The notes below the pieces were generated by a model. The model worked only from the letters and a program-made list of their open reading frames with translations, was not told the DNA's origin and ran no database searches. Source: Spirogloea muscicola (Eukaryota; Streptophyta; Zygnematophyceae; Spirogloeales; Spirogloeaceae). Taken from it: 16,616 nt of DNA. Each line of letters begins with the position of its first letter. The first letter of the stretch is position 1. A program made the position numbers and the translations under genes. The stretch spans positions 208,630 through 225,245 of the forward strand of contig WELB01000149.1 in assembly GCA_009602725.1 (NCBI GenBank), read 5' to 3'. Positions 1 through 12,300 of the stretch are shown one piece after another.

Positions 1-2
1 CC

Positions 3-95
3 ATGCCCGCCATGCGCCAGCTCGGGCAGGGCCAGCAGCGGCGGCGGCGGCGGCGGCGTCTGCCCGCGAGCCAGCGCCAGAGGCAGCATGAGTAG
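3..95 (+). promoter_or_regulatory. Possible upstream reading frame overlapping the carboxylase start
   Basis: ATG 3 (with a second in-frame ATG at 12) opens a 30-codon Arg/Gln-rich frame that stops at TAG 93-95, so it overlaps ATG 88 in another frame. If the transcript begins upstream of it, this frame would lower initiation at ATG 88 and could favour ATG 307. The transcription start is unknown and may lie downstream, which would make this irrelevant. Confidence 0.3.
39..58 (+). repeat. CGG trinucleotide repeat in the carboxylase 5' leader
   Basis: There are six to seven perfect CGG units 30 bp before ATG 88. A related CCG-rich run follows at 123-140 and encodes the Ala-rich part of the putative transit peptide. 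Confidence 0.9.
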
Positions 96-303
96 CGCTC
101 TCGGCCGCCGCCCTGCCGGAGCCCCCGCCGCCGCCGCCACCGCATGGCCTCCTCCCGCATGGCCGCGCCGGCTCCGTCCTCGGCTCGCGACGCGCAAGCC
201 GAGCCTGGGCCTTCCCGCGCGCCGCGGCGACCAGCATGCCTGCAAGAGCGATAGCGGCGGGGCCCCTGCTTTGCCTCGTGGAGCTCGCGGTGCCGTGGCG
301 TGC
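88..303 (+). other. Putative organelle transit peptide of the carboxylase
   Basis: Read from ATG 88, the first 72 residues are rich in Ala, Pro, Arg and Ser. The first acidic residue is Asp48, and Arg-rich patches lie at 27-46. Such composition is typical of plastid or mitochondrial targeting sequences. V70-A71-C72 just before Ser73-Met74 loosely resembles a stromal cleavage site. Met74 (ATG 307) could start a shorter, cytosolic form. This is inference from composition only. A GC-rich 5' leader read by chance in an open frame would look similar, and no upstream in-frame stop lies inside the window to decide. Confidence 0.45.
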
Positions 304-3300
304 TCGATGGTGGCCGAGGGCCAAACCGCGACGGTGGGGAGCGGCGGTGGCATCGTACGCGAGACCGGGGACGCGTGCACCGCCAGAAGCAAGGTTGAGG
401 AGTACTGTGCCGCGCTCGGCGGCTCGCGCCCGCTGCGCTCTGTCCTCATTGCCAACAACGGAATTGCTGCAGTCAAGTTCATCCGCAGGTAACATTCAGC
501 AAGCTCTAGCTCCAAGCTCTAGCTCCAACGATATATCTCAAGCCTCTGCCGACTCGCCAGCAGATGCTGCCCTGTTGGAGCCGCCGATTGCCGGCACAAA
601 GACAGTGCTCAGGCATGCTCAGAAGGCCGGATGCGCCGAGCTGGCCGACTGGCGCGCGCTCCATCCCAGGGATCCCAATTACAAGCTACAGCTCAGCCTG
701 TGTCGTTGTATCAGAGGCAGCCCCTGACGGTTCGCACCTCTAAGATTAGCAGCGCCAGTGAGTGTCCGCAAGGGAGTCCCATGCAAGTACTGCAGCTTTT
801 CCTTTTTCCAGAGCTTATAAATTGTGGTAAAGTGGCCAACATTGTCAAGTCCAAGGATTTGTGCTGCTTGAGCTGCGGAGGCTGTGGTGGCAGCCTTGTT
901 TGTGCATCCTCTCAGAGCAGCAGGACTGGTTGAGCAAGAGCAGAGTGGCTCGCGTGTGAGCCGCATCCTGGCCGCCATTGAAAGTGTACTGCCTGCTGCT
1001 CTTGTTTTGTATGCAGCATACGCTCCTGGGCATATGAGAGCTTCGGCGAGGAGAGGGCTGTGCAGCTGGTTGCAATGGCCACACCAGAAGACATCCGAGT
1101 GAATGCGGAGCACATCCGCATGGCAGACCAGTTTGTTGAGGTACCTGGGGGCACCAACAACAACAACTATGCCAATGTGCAACTCATTGTGGAGGTATAT
1201 CGAAATGCCTGCGAAAGGTTTCATGACTTTGAGTTACTGCAGAATCGGCTCGAAAAGATTTTCCTTTTTAAGTGGTCTTTCTGAAGTTGTAGTTGGTACT
1301 TCGACTGCAAGTAGGACCCTTGCTTGCCCTATGAGTTGACTGGAGTATCTACTCAGATGAGATTGACAATCTTGACTCACAACAAGACAGATTTAGGCTG
1401 CTCTATCTCTTTGCTAATGAGCCCCTTGCTTGGTTGGCGTGCCTGTGGGCAGGTGGCAGAGAGGACTGCAGTTGATGCCGTGTGGCCTGGGTGGGGCCAT
1501 GCTTCGGAGAGCCCTGAGCTGTCAGCGACACTGGCCAAGCGGGACATTGTCTTTCTGGGTCCTCCTGCGGGCCCAATGCTAGCGCTTGGTGACAAGATAG
1601 GGTCTACACTTATTGCACAAGCTGCCGGAATACCGACACTTCCTTGGAGCGGGTCTCATGTGAGCTCTGCAACTGCTTGCAGGGGCACTTCTGCTGCCTG
1701 GCATGAGTGTTTGGCAACCTCTTGAAACCCATTCTGAGATTCTGGACTTGAATGTGTTGACTTATTCAAGCAATCAATTGACATCGCGCTCTGCCTTTGG
1801 ATGAGATACCAGGTTAGCACGACTGTCAGAACCAATGATGTCGTCATACCGGAGGAGGTCTACAGGCAAGCTTGCATTCACACACCCGAAGAGGCCATTG
1901 CGAGCTGTCAAGCCGTGGGATATCCAGCCATGATCAAGGCTTCATGGGGAGGAGGGGGCAAAGGCATACGTAAGGTACTCAACGACGTTGCCATGCTGGA
2001 AACTGCAGCAGGCTTTTGACATAGACATTCCCCTCTCAGCCACGTACACTTATGAGTGTCTGTCATGTACTATCTGATTCTGCATCTCCAACTTCCAACA
2101 GAATCTGTGAGAATGTCCTGCTTCCAGGCCTGTGTGTCCTTGCATTTCTGAATCTTTGAGCACCCCTGTGGGTGTAAGTGTTTACAAGGTCCATACATCA
2201 TCAATGTTGTGAGGGCTCGAATTCCTAATGTTGGAGCTTTCTTAATTAGATTCTCAACTTTTTTAAGCTCGCTCACAATCTCCAAGCTTTGGCCGTGATC
2301 CATCACAATCTCACCTTCTCAGGTCCACAATGAGGATGAAGTCAGACCATTGTTCCAGCAAGTCCAAGGAGAAGTCCCAGGCTCTCCCATCTTCATCATG
2401 AAGGTTGCATCACAGGTGGTTCTCACATCTCAAGCTCAAGTCAGCTTTTCAACCCAAAAGTCCACACTTGCTCCTTCATAAAGTCCTCAGACTTATTACC
2501 GCGTGGTACGATCCATTTGCTGCTATTAGAGGCAGCAACTGCATAACGAGCTCCTTATGTCAGCACTGGGTAGGGTGTCAACACGAACCACTAGAGTATT
2601 GCTTGCCTTCTTAGAGCCACAAGCACTCTATTGTACTGGCAGACAAGTTGTGCTGCAAACTTTCAGTTGCTAGTTTGACAAAAGCTAATGCAACTGTTGT
2701 GCATTGTGAGCATATGCTTGTTGACAGCCATCCTTATGTGATGCTCTGAGAATGGTGTTGTGAGAGACAGAGCAGGCACCTTGAAGTGCAGCTCCTATGT
2801 GATGCTTATGGTGCAGTAGCTGTCCTGCACACTCGGGACTGTTCAGTCCAACGGCGCCATCAGAAGGTATGTCAATCTGCTAGAAGTCAAAACGTGTTTT
2901 AGCCTTCTCTATTCAACAAGAGTTCTGAAGAAAGGTGTGACTGCAAGGAACGAAATACTTGACTCAGTCAAAGAAGCAGCTCTCTACCCTTCTTGGCGTT
3001 GTACTGTAGCCTCATCATGCAGTCAGTTTGCAGATCATTGAAGAGGGACCAGCCACAGTTGCTCCACCAGGCATATTGCAGCAGCTGGAGCTCGGCGCAG
3101 CGAGACTGACCAAGTCTGTTGGGTACGTGGGCGTTGCCACGGTCGAGTATCTATATTCCATGGAGAGCAAGGCCTTCTACTTCCTTGAGCTCAACCCCCG
3201 ACTGCAGGTATCTCTGGGGCATACCATCATAGTTGGGGAGTATTATAGTGATTGCACACTCAGTTTTGTTCGACATCCACAATCAGGTCGATCTCATACC

Positions 3301-6300
3301 AGGCTTCTCAGTAAGGTTGAGCAAGACATGATTGTTTGTGGCAGGTTGAGCACCCTGTGACAGAGTGGATAGCAGGCGTTAATTTACCTGCTGCTCAGCT
3401 TGGTGTAGGAATGGGCATACCGTTGTGGCGGATGCCAGGTCAGTAGCTCCTTGCTTTCTTAATGTTGTCTACACATCTGCTCTGCTGCTATATCAGCTCA
3501 GTCTTTTTACCATCTATAGCTGACAGGGCAGATGGTAATTGTCAATATGCTGGCAAGTCGTGAGCATTGCCATTAGCTCCTCATTGCACTGGCAATGCTG
3601 CTGTTATCAAATGTACTTGCAGAGATCCGTCGTTTGTACCGGCAACAGGCTGGTGGAGGACTGGAGTCCTGGCCAGTGTCTGCAAAATTTGCAACCCCAT
3701 TTTCACTGGGCACAGGCAATGACAGAGCACAGGCTAGTAAGCCACGAGGGCATGTTGTTGCAGTGCGAATAACAAGCGAAGATCCTGATGACGGTTTCAA
3801 ACCCACAAGTGGTCGTATTCAGGTCAGCTTGAGCTAGATTTGGCTATATACCAGCGCTCTTGCTCACATCTTCTATGACATATTGGGCAGTTCCTTCCAG
3901 AGAGCTGCAAGGGTGTCACTTCCATAGTCATTCTGCTCCTGTATTCGTGCATGCTTGTTTGGTGCAGAAAAAGCTTCCTGCCAGGGCAGCAATCCACGTC
4001 ATAACGGTCACAAAGTTTGACTCTGGTATAGGAGCTGAGTTTCCGGAGCAAGCCGGACGTCTGGGCGTACTTCTCTGTCAAGGTGATGCGACTATGAGGC
4101 CTATATGGTACTTAGGTAGCATGGACATGTTAAGCGCTGAGAGAATGACCAAGATTTTGTGTTCAATAAAGCTGTGCAGCCATGCTGAAGTGTCAGAGAG
4201 GCTGTTTTACCAACATACGTAGCAACGCCTGTGCAAGCTGTATGCTGGAGGTGAGAAACTAACTGCTCCTGCATGTCAATGACAGTCTGGTGGAGGCATT
4301 CACGAATTTTCAGATTCTCAATTTGGTGAGCACTGGAAACTTTGCAGCTTCTGTTTAATGTAGCAGATCCATTTCCTGGCAGATTCGTGTCCAGATGTCG
4401 GGTCTGTCTATGAAGAAGGCAAGACTTGCTCAAGTTGACTTTGACCACCGTATCTGCTGACAAACCTGTTCTCTTCTAGGACATTTGTTTGCATTTGCTG
4501 AGACAAGACTTGCTGCCGTTGGGAACATGGTCCTGGCCTTGAAAGAGCTACACGTTCGGGGAGAAATACGTTCCACCGTGGACTATACAGCTGATCTGCT
4601 GCAAGTATTGATGCTTAACTATCTTAATAAAGCACTAGGTATAGATTGGAATCCTTGTGGATGAACCAGATGAGCACCCAAATCTTGGTCACCACTGATA
4701 TACTCTCAAGGTTCAAGGAAATGTTTTTGAAAATTCTAATTTGAGTAATTTAGAGCATCATGGACATTGCTGCAGTGGAGTCTGTCGTACTAAGATTTAC
4801 CACAACTGAGAGATGCAGGACCCCAAATACTTGACCAATGAGATCCACACGGGATGGTTAGACTCTCGTATTGCACTGCGTGTGCGGGTGGAGCGTCCAC
4901 CTTGGCATATCTCAGTCCTTGCGGGGGCTCTCTATGTAAATTGATCTACTTTCTTTGTGCTGAGAAGTACGCCGTCTGGGATACTAGCTGTCTTGAAGCA
5001 GCCTGCATAATCTGTACCTGGGGTTGTGCTCCCTCTGATTTATGTCACAAAAATGCTGTCATGTATATGTCAATTGATATTGCAAGGATGCTGACATAGC
5101 TGAGGCAGGACAACATAGTCTTAATGCTTGCTTGTTCTGCTGAGGTAACGGCTGGTTTCTCAACAATGTGTAAGCTCTACCTGTGTCTCTGGAACAGAGG
5201 GCAACTCGCTTGACTGCTGCTCGCACAGCCGAGTATATTGATTACTTGGAGAAAGGCCAAATACCCCCAAAGGTGCGGCACATGAATCTCTTGGTGGACA
5301 CAATGCAGCTCTAGAATCAACAGAAGTTGGATGTAGATGCATGTCTAATGCATGTCTATTCCTGCTAAAGATCACAGCTCCTACAGACTCCTTTCTCCAT
5401 GGCATGCAGGCATTGTTGCTAAGGCTTGAGGCCTTGATAATTTGTGGCAGGATATCTCTTTGGTCAACTTTAGAGTTGTGCTGAGCATTGACGGCAGCAA
5501 GTACACGGTGCATTGTCTGTACCTGGCAACACTTTGCAGATTGATCCTGTACTGATGCATTCTTATACTCTTCTCTGCTGCTTTTACCACTCACGCACAT
5601 TCGTATATTACTGGTCTTGGCAAGCTTGCTGAGAAAGAGGGGTCGAAGATAAAATTTATGATCTAGCAGTAGCATTCTCTGTGGGCCTGACCTTACCAGC
5701 TAGAGGTGACAAAGAAAGGAGGTGGCAGCTACAGTGTGCAGCTCAACCAGTCCTGGGTTGATGCTGAAGTCCACATCCTTCGAGACGGGGGCCTGCTGGT
5801 GCAGGTATGGTTTTGCCATGTCTGTGTCCAACAGTGAAGGTGGAGAGTAGCATGCGCAGGCAGCCATATCTCTTGTTGTTGTGGGCGGTATATCTACACC
5901 TGCTACAACATTAGCCACAGCTATGTATTGCACATTGTTTCTTAGCACCCTGCTTTGTCTGGCTGAAGTCCAAAGTGACGAGCGATGCAAACCATGATCC
6001 TGCTGGGTCTTCCATGGCAGCTTGATGGCAGCAGTCATGTGGTATATGCTGAGGAAGAAACTCTTGGAACTCGGTTGCTCATTGGAGGTCGTACCTGCCT
6101 TCTTCAGGTCGATTTCAGTGCCATGTTAGCACCGTCTTGGCATCGTCTTTGCACGTCTGTATGCCTCTTTCAAGGGCCACTGTCTACTGCTTTGCAGCCT
6201 GTCTTTCATAGCCGTTGCTGCACTGCTCCTCAGATCAGCTGTTTGCTGATCACCAGAGTCAACATTTGCTAGTTATGCCTTTTGCTTCTCTGTGGCCCCT

Positions 6301-9300
6301 GTGCATCTTGAGCTCAGCTTTTGCTACTAGTTGCTTGTATGAAGCTGTCGCACTGACTCATGCTGCATGACTTTAGTGAATAACTCATGCACAGATTGCC
6401 TCTCGCAGAATGACCATGACCCATCCCGACTAGTAGCCGAGACCCCATGTCGTCTACTTCGCTTTCTTGTACCTGATGGGAGTCATCTCAGCAGTGACAT
6501 GGCATATGCGGAGGTTGAAGTCATGAAAATGTGTATGCCTCTGCTTGTGCCAATGAGCGGCACGATTCACTACAAGCAGCAGGAAGGATCCATAGTTCAG
6601 GTGTTTACAAGCTCTTTGCTAAAGTCTAGCCGGTCATATCATGGCTCTACTACACCTGCTACAACGCTACCCACAGCTTTGTTTGTTGAATATCATTACT
6701 TAGCACCCTGCTTTTTGTTCCTATCCTCCTGGCTCTTATGTATACTTGTAGCTACGAGACCTCACTGAGAATGCAAATTTGATATATTTCATGTGTGGTA
6801 TGACGCTAATGTATGATACTAAATTGAACAAGCTACAACACGTCGATCTCGCAGGCTGGCGAGCTAGTGGCCATCCTGGACCTTGATGACCCTTCTGCTA
6901 TAAGACGAGCCGTTCCATTTTCTGATGGTTTCCCGCCCTTAGGAACGCCAACAGCCTTTGCTGCAAAAGTCCACCAAAGATGCGCTTCTGCACTGAACCA
7001 GGCACACAGGCTGCTCGCTGGCTACGATCACCCTGCTGACGAGGTCAGTGAGGTTGTGATGTGGCTATGGTGTACTCCATACTTAGAGACAGCTATAGGT
7101 AGCGTCCGTTGCTTCCTTCCCAAGGTAAGAAGTAAGCTTGTTGAAGCACCAATAGGCCATTAGCGTGTACCAGTCGTGGCTTCACTCAAATGCAGCGCCT
7201 TACAGGTGGTGCACGAACTTCTGTTATGCCTGGACGATGCCAGACTGCCATTTCTACAATGGGAGGAGAGCTTGGCAGTGCTAGCCGCTCGCTTACCCAT
7301 CAACCTGAAAGCGGAGGTAGTTAGTCCTTAGCTCTTGCCTTCCAGGCACGCTGATTGTATTTGTTATTCATGACACAATCTGTGTCCTATAAGCCATGCT
7401 GGGCCATGAGGTCACCAACTTGCTCGTTAGCAATGCACCAACGACGACTTATGTGCTCTTTGGTGGAAGAGATGATACTTGAGCTACCATTGTAGATCGT
7501 AGATTTACTGAGTTGCAGTATATGTCTTGCTCTTCAGCTTGAGATGGTGCTGCAGAGCGCCAGTGCAGATGGCAAGGATCAGTTTCCTGTGCAGGAAGTA
7601 CAGGAAGTCATCGAAGTAAGGATTCCTGCATTTCTACATGCACAGCTGTGGGCTCCAACTTGAGTGCCCTTTGAGACTTCGAAGTGGAGCTGACTATTTC
7701 ATATTTCGTGCATCCTAGAGTCTTCTTGACTCATCAATCAATACCACGCAAATCACACTTCTTCTAATTTTTTGACTGCTACTACTTGCATCTTAGGGGT
7801 ACGTCTTGGGAGGGCAGCCATCTGAAGAGACTGCTCGTCGACGTCTTCTGAGTCCCTTGCTGGAGCTTGCAACATCTTACGAAGGCGGATTGGAGGGCCA
7901 TGCCAGGAACCAAATCACCTCTCTTTTTGCAGAGTACCTTGATGTTGAAAGCATCTTCACCAATAGCAACCTGGTCTGATACTATGCACATCAGAGAGGT
8001 CTTAATAAATTTTGTGACGTACAACATTTTCTATGGAAGTGAATAGAAGCTCATGCTCGGAATTCGTCCTCTGTTTAGAGACAAACAAGAACTTTAAACA
8101 CGTGTGTGGCAAATCTATGCATCTACAAAAGTACCGTGCAACAAGTGATTGCGCCTGCAACCTTGCCTTTTTGCAGCAGCTAAGCTGTGGGGTGCTGCTT
8201 ATGATAGATAGATGTGAATCGAAGTGGAGTGCAGTCCTCACTGCTCGCTGGTTGTGCTTGTCAACAGGCAGAAGTCATTGAGGGATTACGCCAGCAGTAC
8301 AAGAGTGATCTATCACATGCTGTCAGAATCGTACTTTCGCACCAGGTGTGCAGATTGCATTCAATGCCTCTTTGCCAGCGAAGCTTGTCTATCACTTACT
8401 ATCTTGTGGAGTCCTCACACATATATTTGCAAGTAACATGCATGGCTGTACACATATTATTTTGACCGCATGCATGCCTTCATGTCATTGGATCACAAGT
8501 TCACAAGCTCACAATCCCAGTGGTACATGTCTGCAGGGTTTGGCTCGGAAGAATGAGCTGGTATTGCGCCTGATGGCAGCCCTTGTGCTGCCAAATCCTG
8601 GGGCTTATTGCGAAAGCCTTGTGCAATTTGCAGCTCTGAGTCTACCTGAGCATGCAGATGTGAGCAGCTCTTCTGTTGCGCATATGATATGAGATTACTT
8701 TGTCCATTTCCAGTCACACAGACCACAGTCACACCGCAAAACTTATGCACCAAGCCTCATCATTTCACTTGCACCAAAAGGACTGACATTTTGTTGACAT
8801 TCTTAAGGTCAAGCTTGACAGGGCTCAGTGAGCTGTTGTGTTGGATTTTCAGAATTGCTAACCTCCCACAACACTGAAACAACCACTGCCCACGATGCAG
8901 GTCGCTGTCAAGGCAAGTCGACTTTTGGAGAAGACGAAGCTGAACGAGCTTCGCGCAACCATTGCTCGGACTTGTTCTGGTCTGGAGATGTTCACTGGAA
9001 TTGAAGGTGCTGCTGCTGGGGAGGTTTGCAAGGTGGCGCAGGAGAAGCCCAAGAGGGTCACAGATGGCATGCCAAATGAAGAAGTTGGGAGATGTGAAAA
9101 GCAAGTGAAAATGGGTGAAGGAGTAAGACGGTCATTGGACGAGAGGATGGAGGCGCTTGTTGATGCACCTGCACCTGTTGAGGACGCTTTGGCGTCCTTG
9201 TTTGGCCACAGCGACTCTGCTTTGCAGAGGAGGGTGGTTGAGGCCTACATCTATCGCCTCTATGAGGTTGTCCATATGCAATCAATCGGTTGTGCTTTAT

Positions 9301-12300
9301 ATTACAAGTATTCCGCAGACAAGGACAGCCTGTCAATGGTTGACATCTCCTCCTGTCGTGGTACTTTGCATGGATGAGGATGTTTAGCAGCACACTGAGA
9401 CTAATTTTTTCCTCTTGCAGCCATACTTTGTCAATGACTCGCTTCTCATAAGGAGTCATACTGGGGCCCTTGCTGCCACTTGGCAATTTTGGGAGGAAGA
9501 GCGCCCTCCTCTGGTGTCCGAACTCCTCTCAGACACCTGCAGGCGAGAAAGCGGAAGCACCACCTATCGTTCTGGAGCCTTGTTGGTGGTTTCAAGCTTG
9601 AGCCAGATCTCCGAGGTCGTTGAGTCTGTCCTAAAAAGCTGGGCGTTGTCACACAAGGATGCGGCAGGGCTGCTAGGCAGCTCCAACGGTACCTTGACGT
9701 CAAGAAATGAGTCTTTTGGAGGGGCAGCTTCACTTGCTTTTGACAATAATTTTCACATAGCTCTTGTGCCTCAAGATGGGATGAAGCCAAGGTACGCAGC
9801 CGTCAGTCATACCAACTGTTCTACATCTGTTCGTGTTTGTATCGATATTACATTAGTCGATACTAGCAGTGGCAGGCAGATGAGTCATTGATTCATGACT
9901 GTCACAAGTCGATGCTTGCCAAGCATCGTCTTGTGCTTGATGCAAATCTTCAGCGTTGCTAGTCAAGGATGTGCTGCAAGTTGCTTGTACGTCGTACTAG
10001 GAGCTTCACTAATGCATCATGCATCCTCTTCTGTACAGGGACGATCAGCTCCAGCTGGAACTCCTAGAAGCCCTTCCTCACACGCAGTTAAGGGAGGCCT
10101 CGGTGGGGGTAGTAAGCTGCGTGATTGCGCAGCCGGAGGGCTTGTCCTTTGTCAGGCAGTCCTTCCAGTGGTCAAAGGAACAGAGCTGCTACATGGAGAA
10201 GTCTCTGCTACGTCATCTGGAGCCCCCAGTATCCAACCTGCTCAACATGGTAAGATACTGAGTGCTGCTGCCGGCTGTTCTCTTGCACGACACTCTGGAT
10301 TTACTAGCTCAGACATTGTAGAGTGCCGCACACATCTCATACCCTGAGTTGTATGTTTTACAGGAAAGGCTTGCTGCTTTTGAGGGAGATATGTCCCATG
10401 CAACTTCGAGAGACAGCCAGTGGCACATGTGGACGACTGGCAGCAAGTCAGGTGGTGTAAGAAGGGTCTTCCTAAGATCAGTTGTGAGGCAGCCTCGAAA
10501 CCAAGCTGCACAGACAGGAGGTCTTGCTACTGGCTTCGAAAGCCCACAACCGAGGCCCTCAGGACCCCCTTGCCTCATCCAGCTTGAAGAGAGTCTGGTG
10601 CGGGCTTTCAAGGGAGCTCTGGAGGAGCTCGAGCTAGCGCCTGGAAGGGGCAACCACCATGGACACATGTATCTGTCGGTGCTGAGAGCGGTCGCGATGA
10701 CAATAGACGATTCACAGCATTGCGAAGGAGCTATTCATGCTCTCACGACCATGGCCTGCCAGATCGACTGCAGCTTTGGGCTGGCGCTCCAACGCCTGGG
10801 GGTTTCCAACTGGGAAATCAGGGTTCGTATCAGAAGTGCAGGTACAAGCAATGGAGCCTGGCGCTTGGTCGCCTCCAATCCAAGCGGCCATGCCTGCATC
10901 ATCCATGTATGCTGCTCCTCCTCCTTCTCAACACCATAGGTTCTCAGGGATGTACTTGTTGGTCTTGTTGGAGCATTGCACCTGCAATCCGCATGCTGGA
11001 AGTTAACCCTCAAATATTTTGTACTGCAACCTCAGGAAGATACAAGAATTAAGAGTGGTCTTTCCTGTACGTGGAAGCAGCGGCTTGCAGCAGGCCCAAT
11101 TCTTCAATAGGCCACATTGTCACTCCTTAATCATGTGTGCATGTGTACGTGTTCTGTGTCTGGGGCAGGTATACATGGAGGCAAGGGGCTCACTACATGG
11201 GGGCGAGCTGATCTACTTCTCACCTCCATCTGACAGACATCCACCAGGCCCGCTGCGCGGCACAAGACTTGCTGAACCCTACACCTCTCTGTCACAAGCA
11301 GATATCAAAAGACTCGCGGCTCGACAGAGCGGCACCACTTACTGTTACGATTTTCCACTGGTACTACGACAACCTGCGCAAGCTCACCTGAAGTCAGGCA
11401 GGGGGTGTGACCATATGCCGCTTGCATGTGGGTGCACACCTTTGCATGCATCCTGTCAACATAAGCTCAGTACGTTGACAAGATGGTCCTCCATGGAGGA
11501 CTATGTCTCTGCAGGTCTTCAGAACGGCATTGGACAGGATGTGGACAGAGGCCTCTTCTCAAGGAGGCAACAAGCCGGACTTGTCAACATTGGAGGCTGT
11601 AGAGCTCGTGCTGGAAGAAGGGCTGGCAACCTGGGATAGGAGAGTTGTTGAGTGCAAGAGGCCAGCAGCCTGCAATAAGGTCGCAATGGTGGCCTGGCGG
11701 ATGACGCTGTGCACGCCTGAGTATCCAGGCAGGGCCTTCCCTTGCTGGCAGTCCTGCAACCCCTCAAGCCATAGAACTTGTTGTTGGTTGCGCTTCCCAG
11801 TCAACTCAATACTGTCGATAATCAAACCTGGGATCTTTTCCTCCTGCTCCTTTTGGCTCCACCCTGTATCTGCTTCTCGACGAGGCCACCTTCTTGGAGC
11901 CCTGACACAGTGTCACCTGGCCATGTATCATGGGATTTGCAGGCGGAAGGACAATCTTTGTGGTGGCCAATGATGTGACGCTCCATGCAGGGGCATTTGG
12001 CCCCCCGGAGGACGCTCTGTTCAAGCGGGTGGCGGAGTTGGCGTGCGAGCAGAGACTGCCGATCATCTACCTGGCTGCAAACTCGGGCGCGCGGATTGGT
12101 CTGGCTGAGGAGGTGCGTGCGTGCTTCAGAGTGGCCTGGTTGGATGAAGCTCATCCAGAGCAGGGGTTCCAGTACCTGTACCTGACCAAGGAGGACTATG
12201 CTCGAGTGGGTGCTTCGGTGGTCGCAAGCGAGATAAGGCTGCAGGGCGACGAGGTGCGATATGTGCTGTCAGACATCATCGGACGCGAAGACGGGCTGGG

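Larger units (their letters stand above)
427..4880 (+). other. Biotin carboxylase domain (exons 1-13)
   Basis: The domain carboxylates the biotin arm using ATP and bicarbonate. It opens with [17 protein letters not shown], split across intron 1, followed by WPGWGHASE (exon 3). The ATP-grasp glycine loop [10 protein letters not shown] ends exon 4. [13 protein letters not shown] lies in exon 6. ELNPRLQ at the end of exon 7 joins VEHPVTEW at the start of exon 8, giving the catalytic metal- and biotin-site block. [11 protein letters not shown] in exon 13 closes the domain. No key block is missing. Twelve introns interrupt it. Confidence 0.95.

Noticed and set aside
679-1224. 181-codon minus-strand frame over intron 1 and exon 2
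   Set aside because: It is antisense to the conserved start of the biotin carboxylase domain; the product shows no family features.
5160-5675. 171-codon minus-strand frame
   Set aside because: It spans parts of exons 14 and 15 and their introns on the opposite strand and has no recognisable motif.
11721-11942. A GT donor (GTATCC at 11721) for intron 30 instead of the GC donor
   Set aside because: It would leave two bases of a codon and join to GC at 11943, shifting the frame of the whole carboxyltransferase domain.
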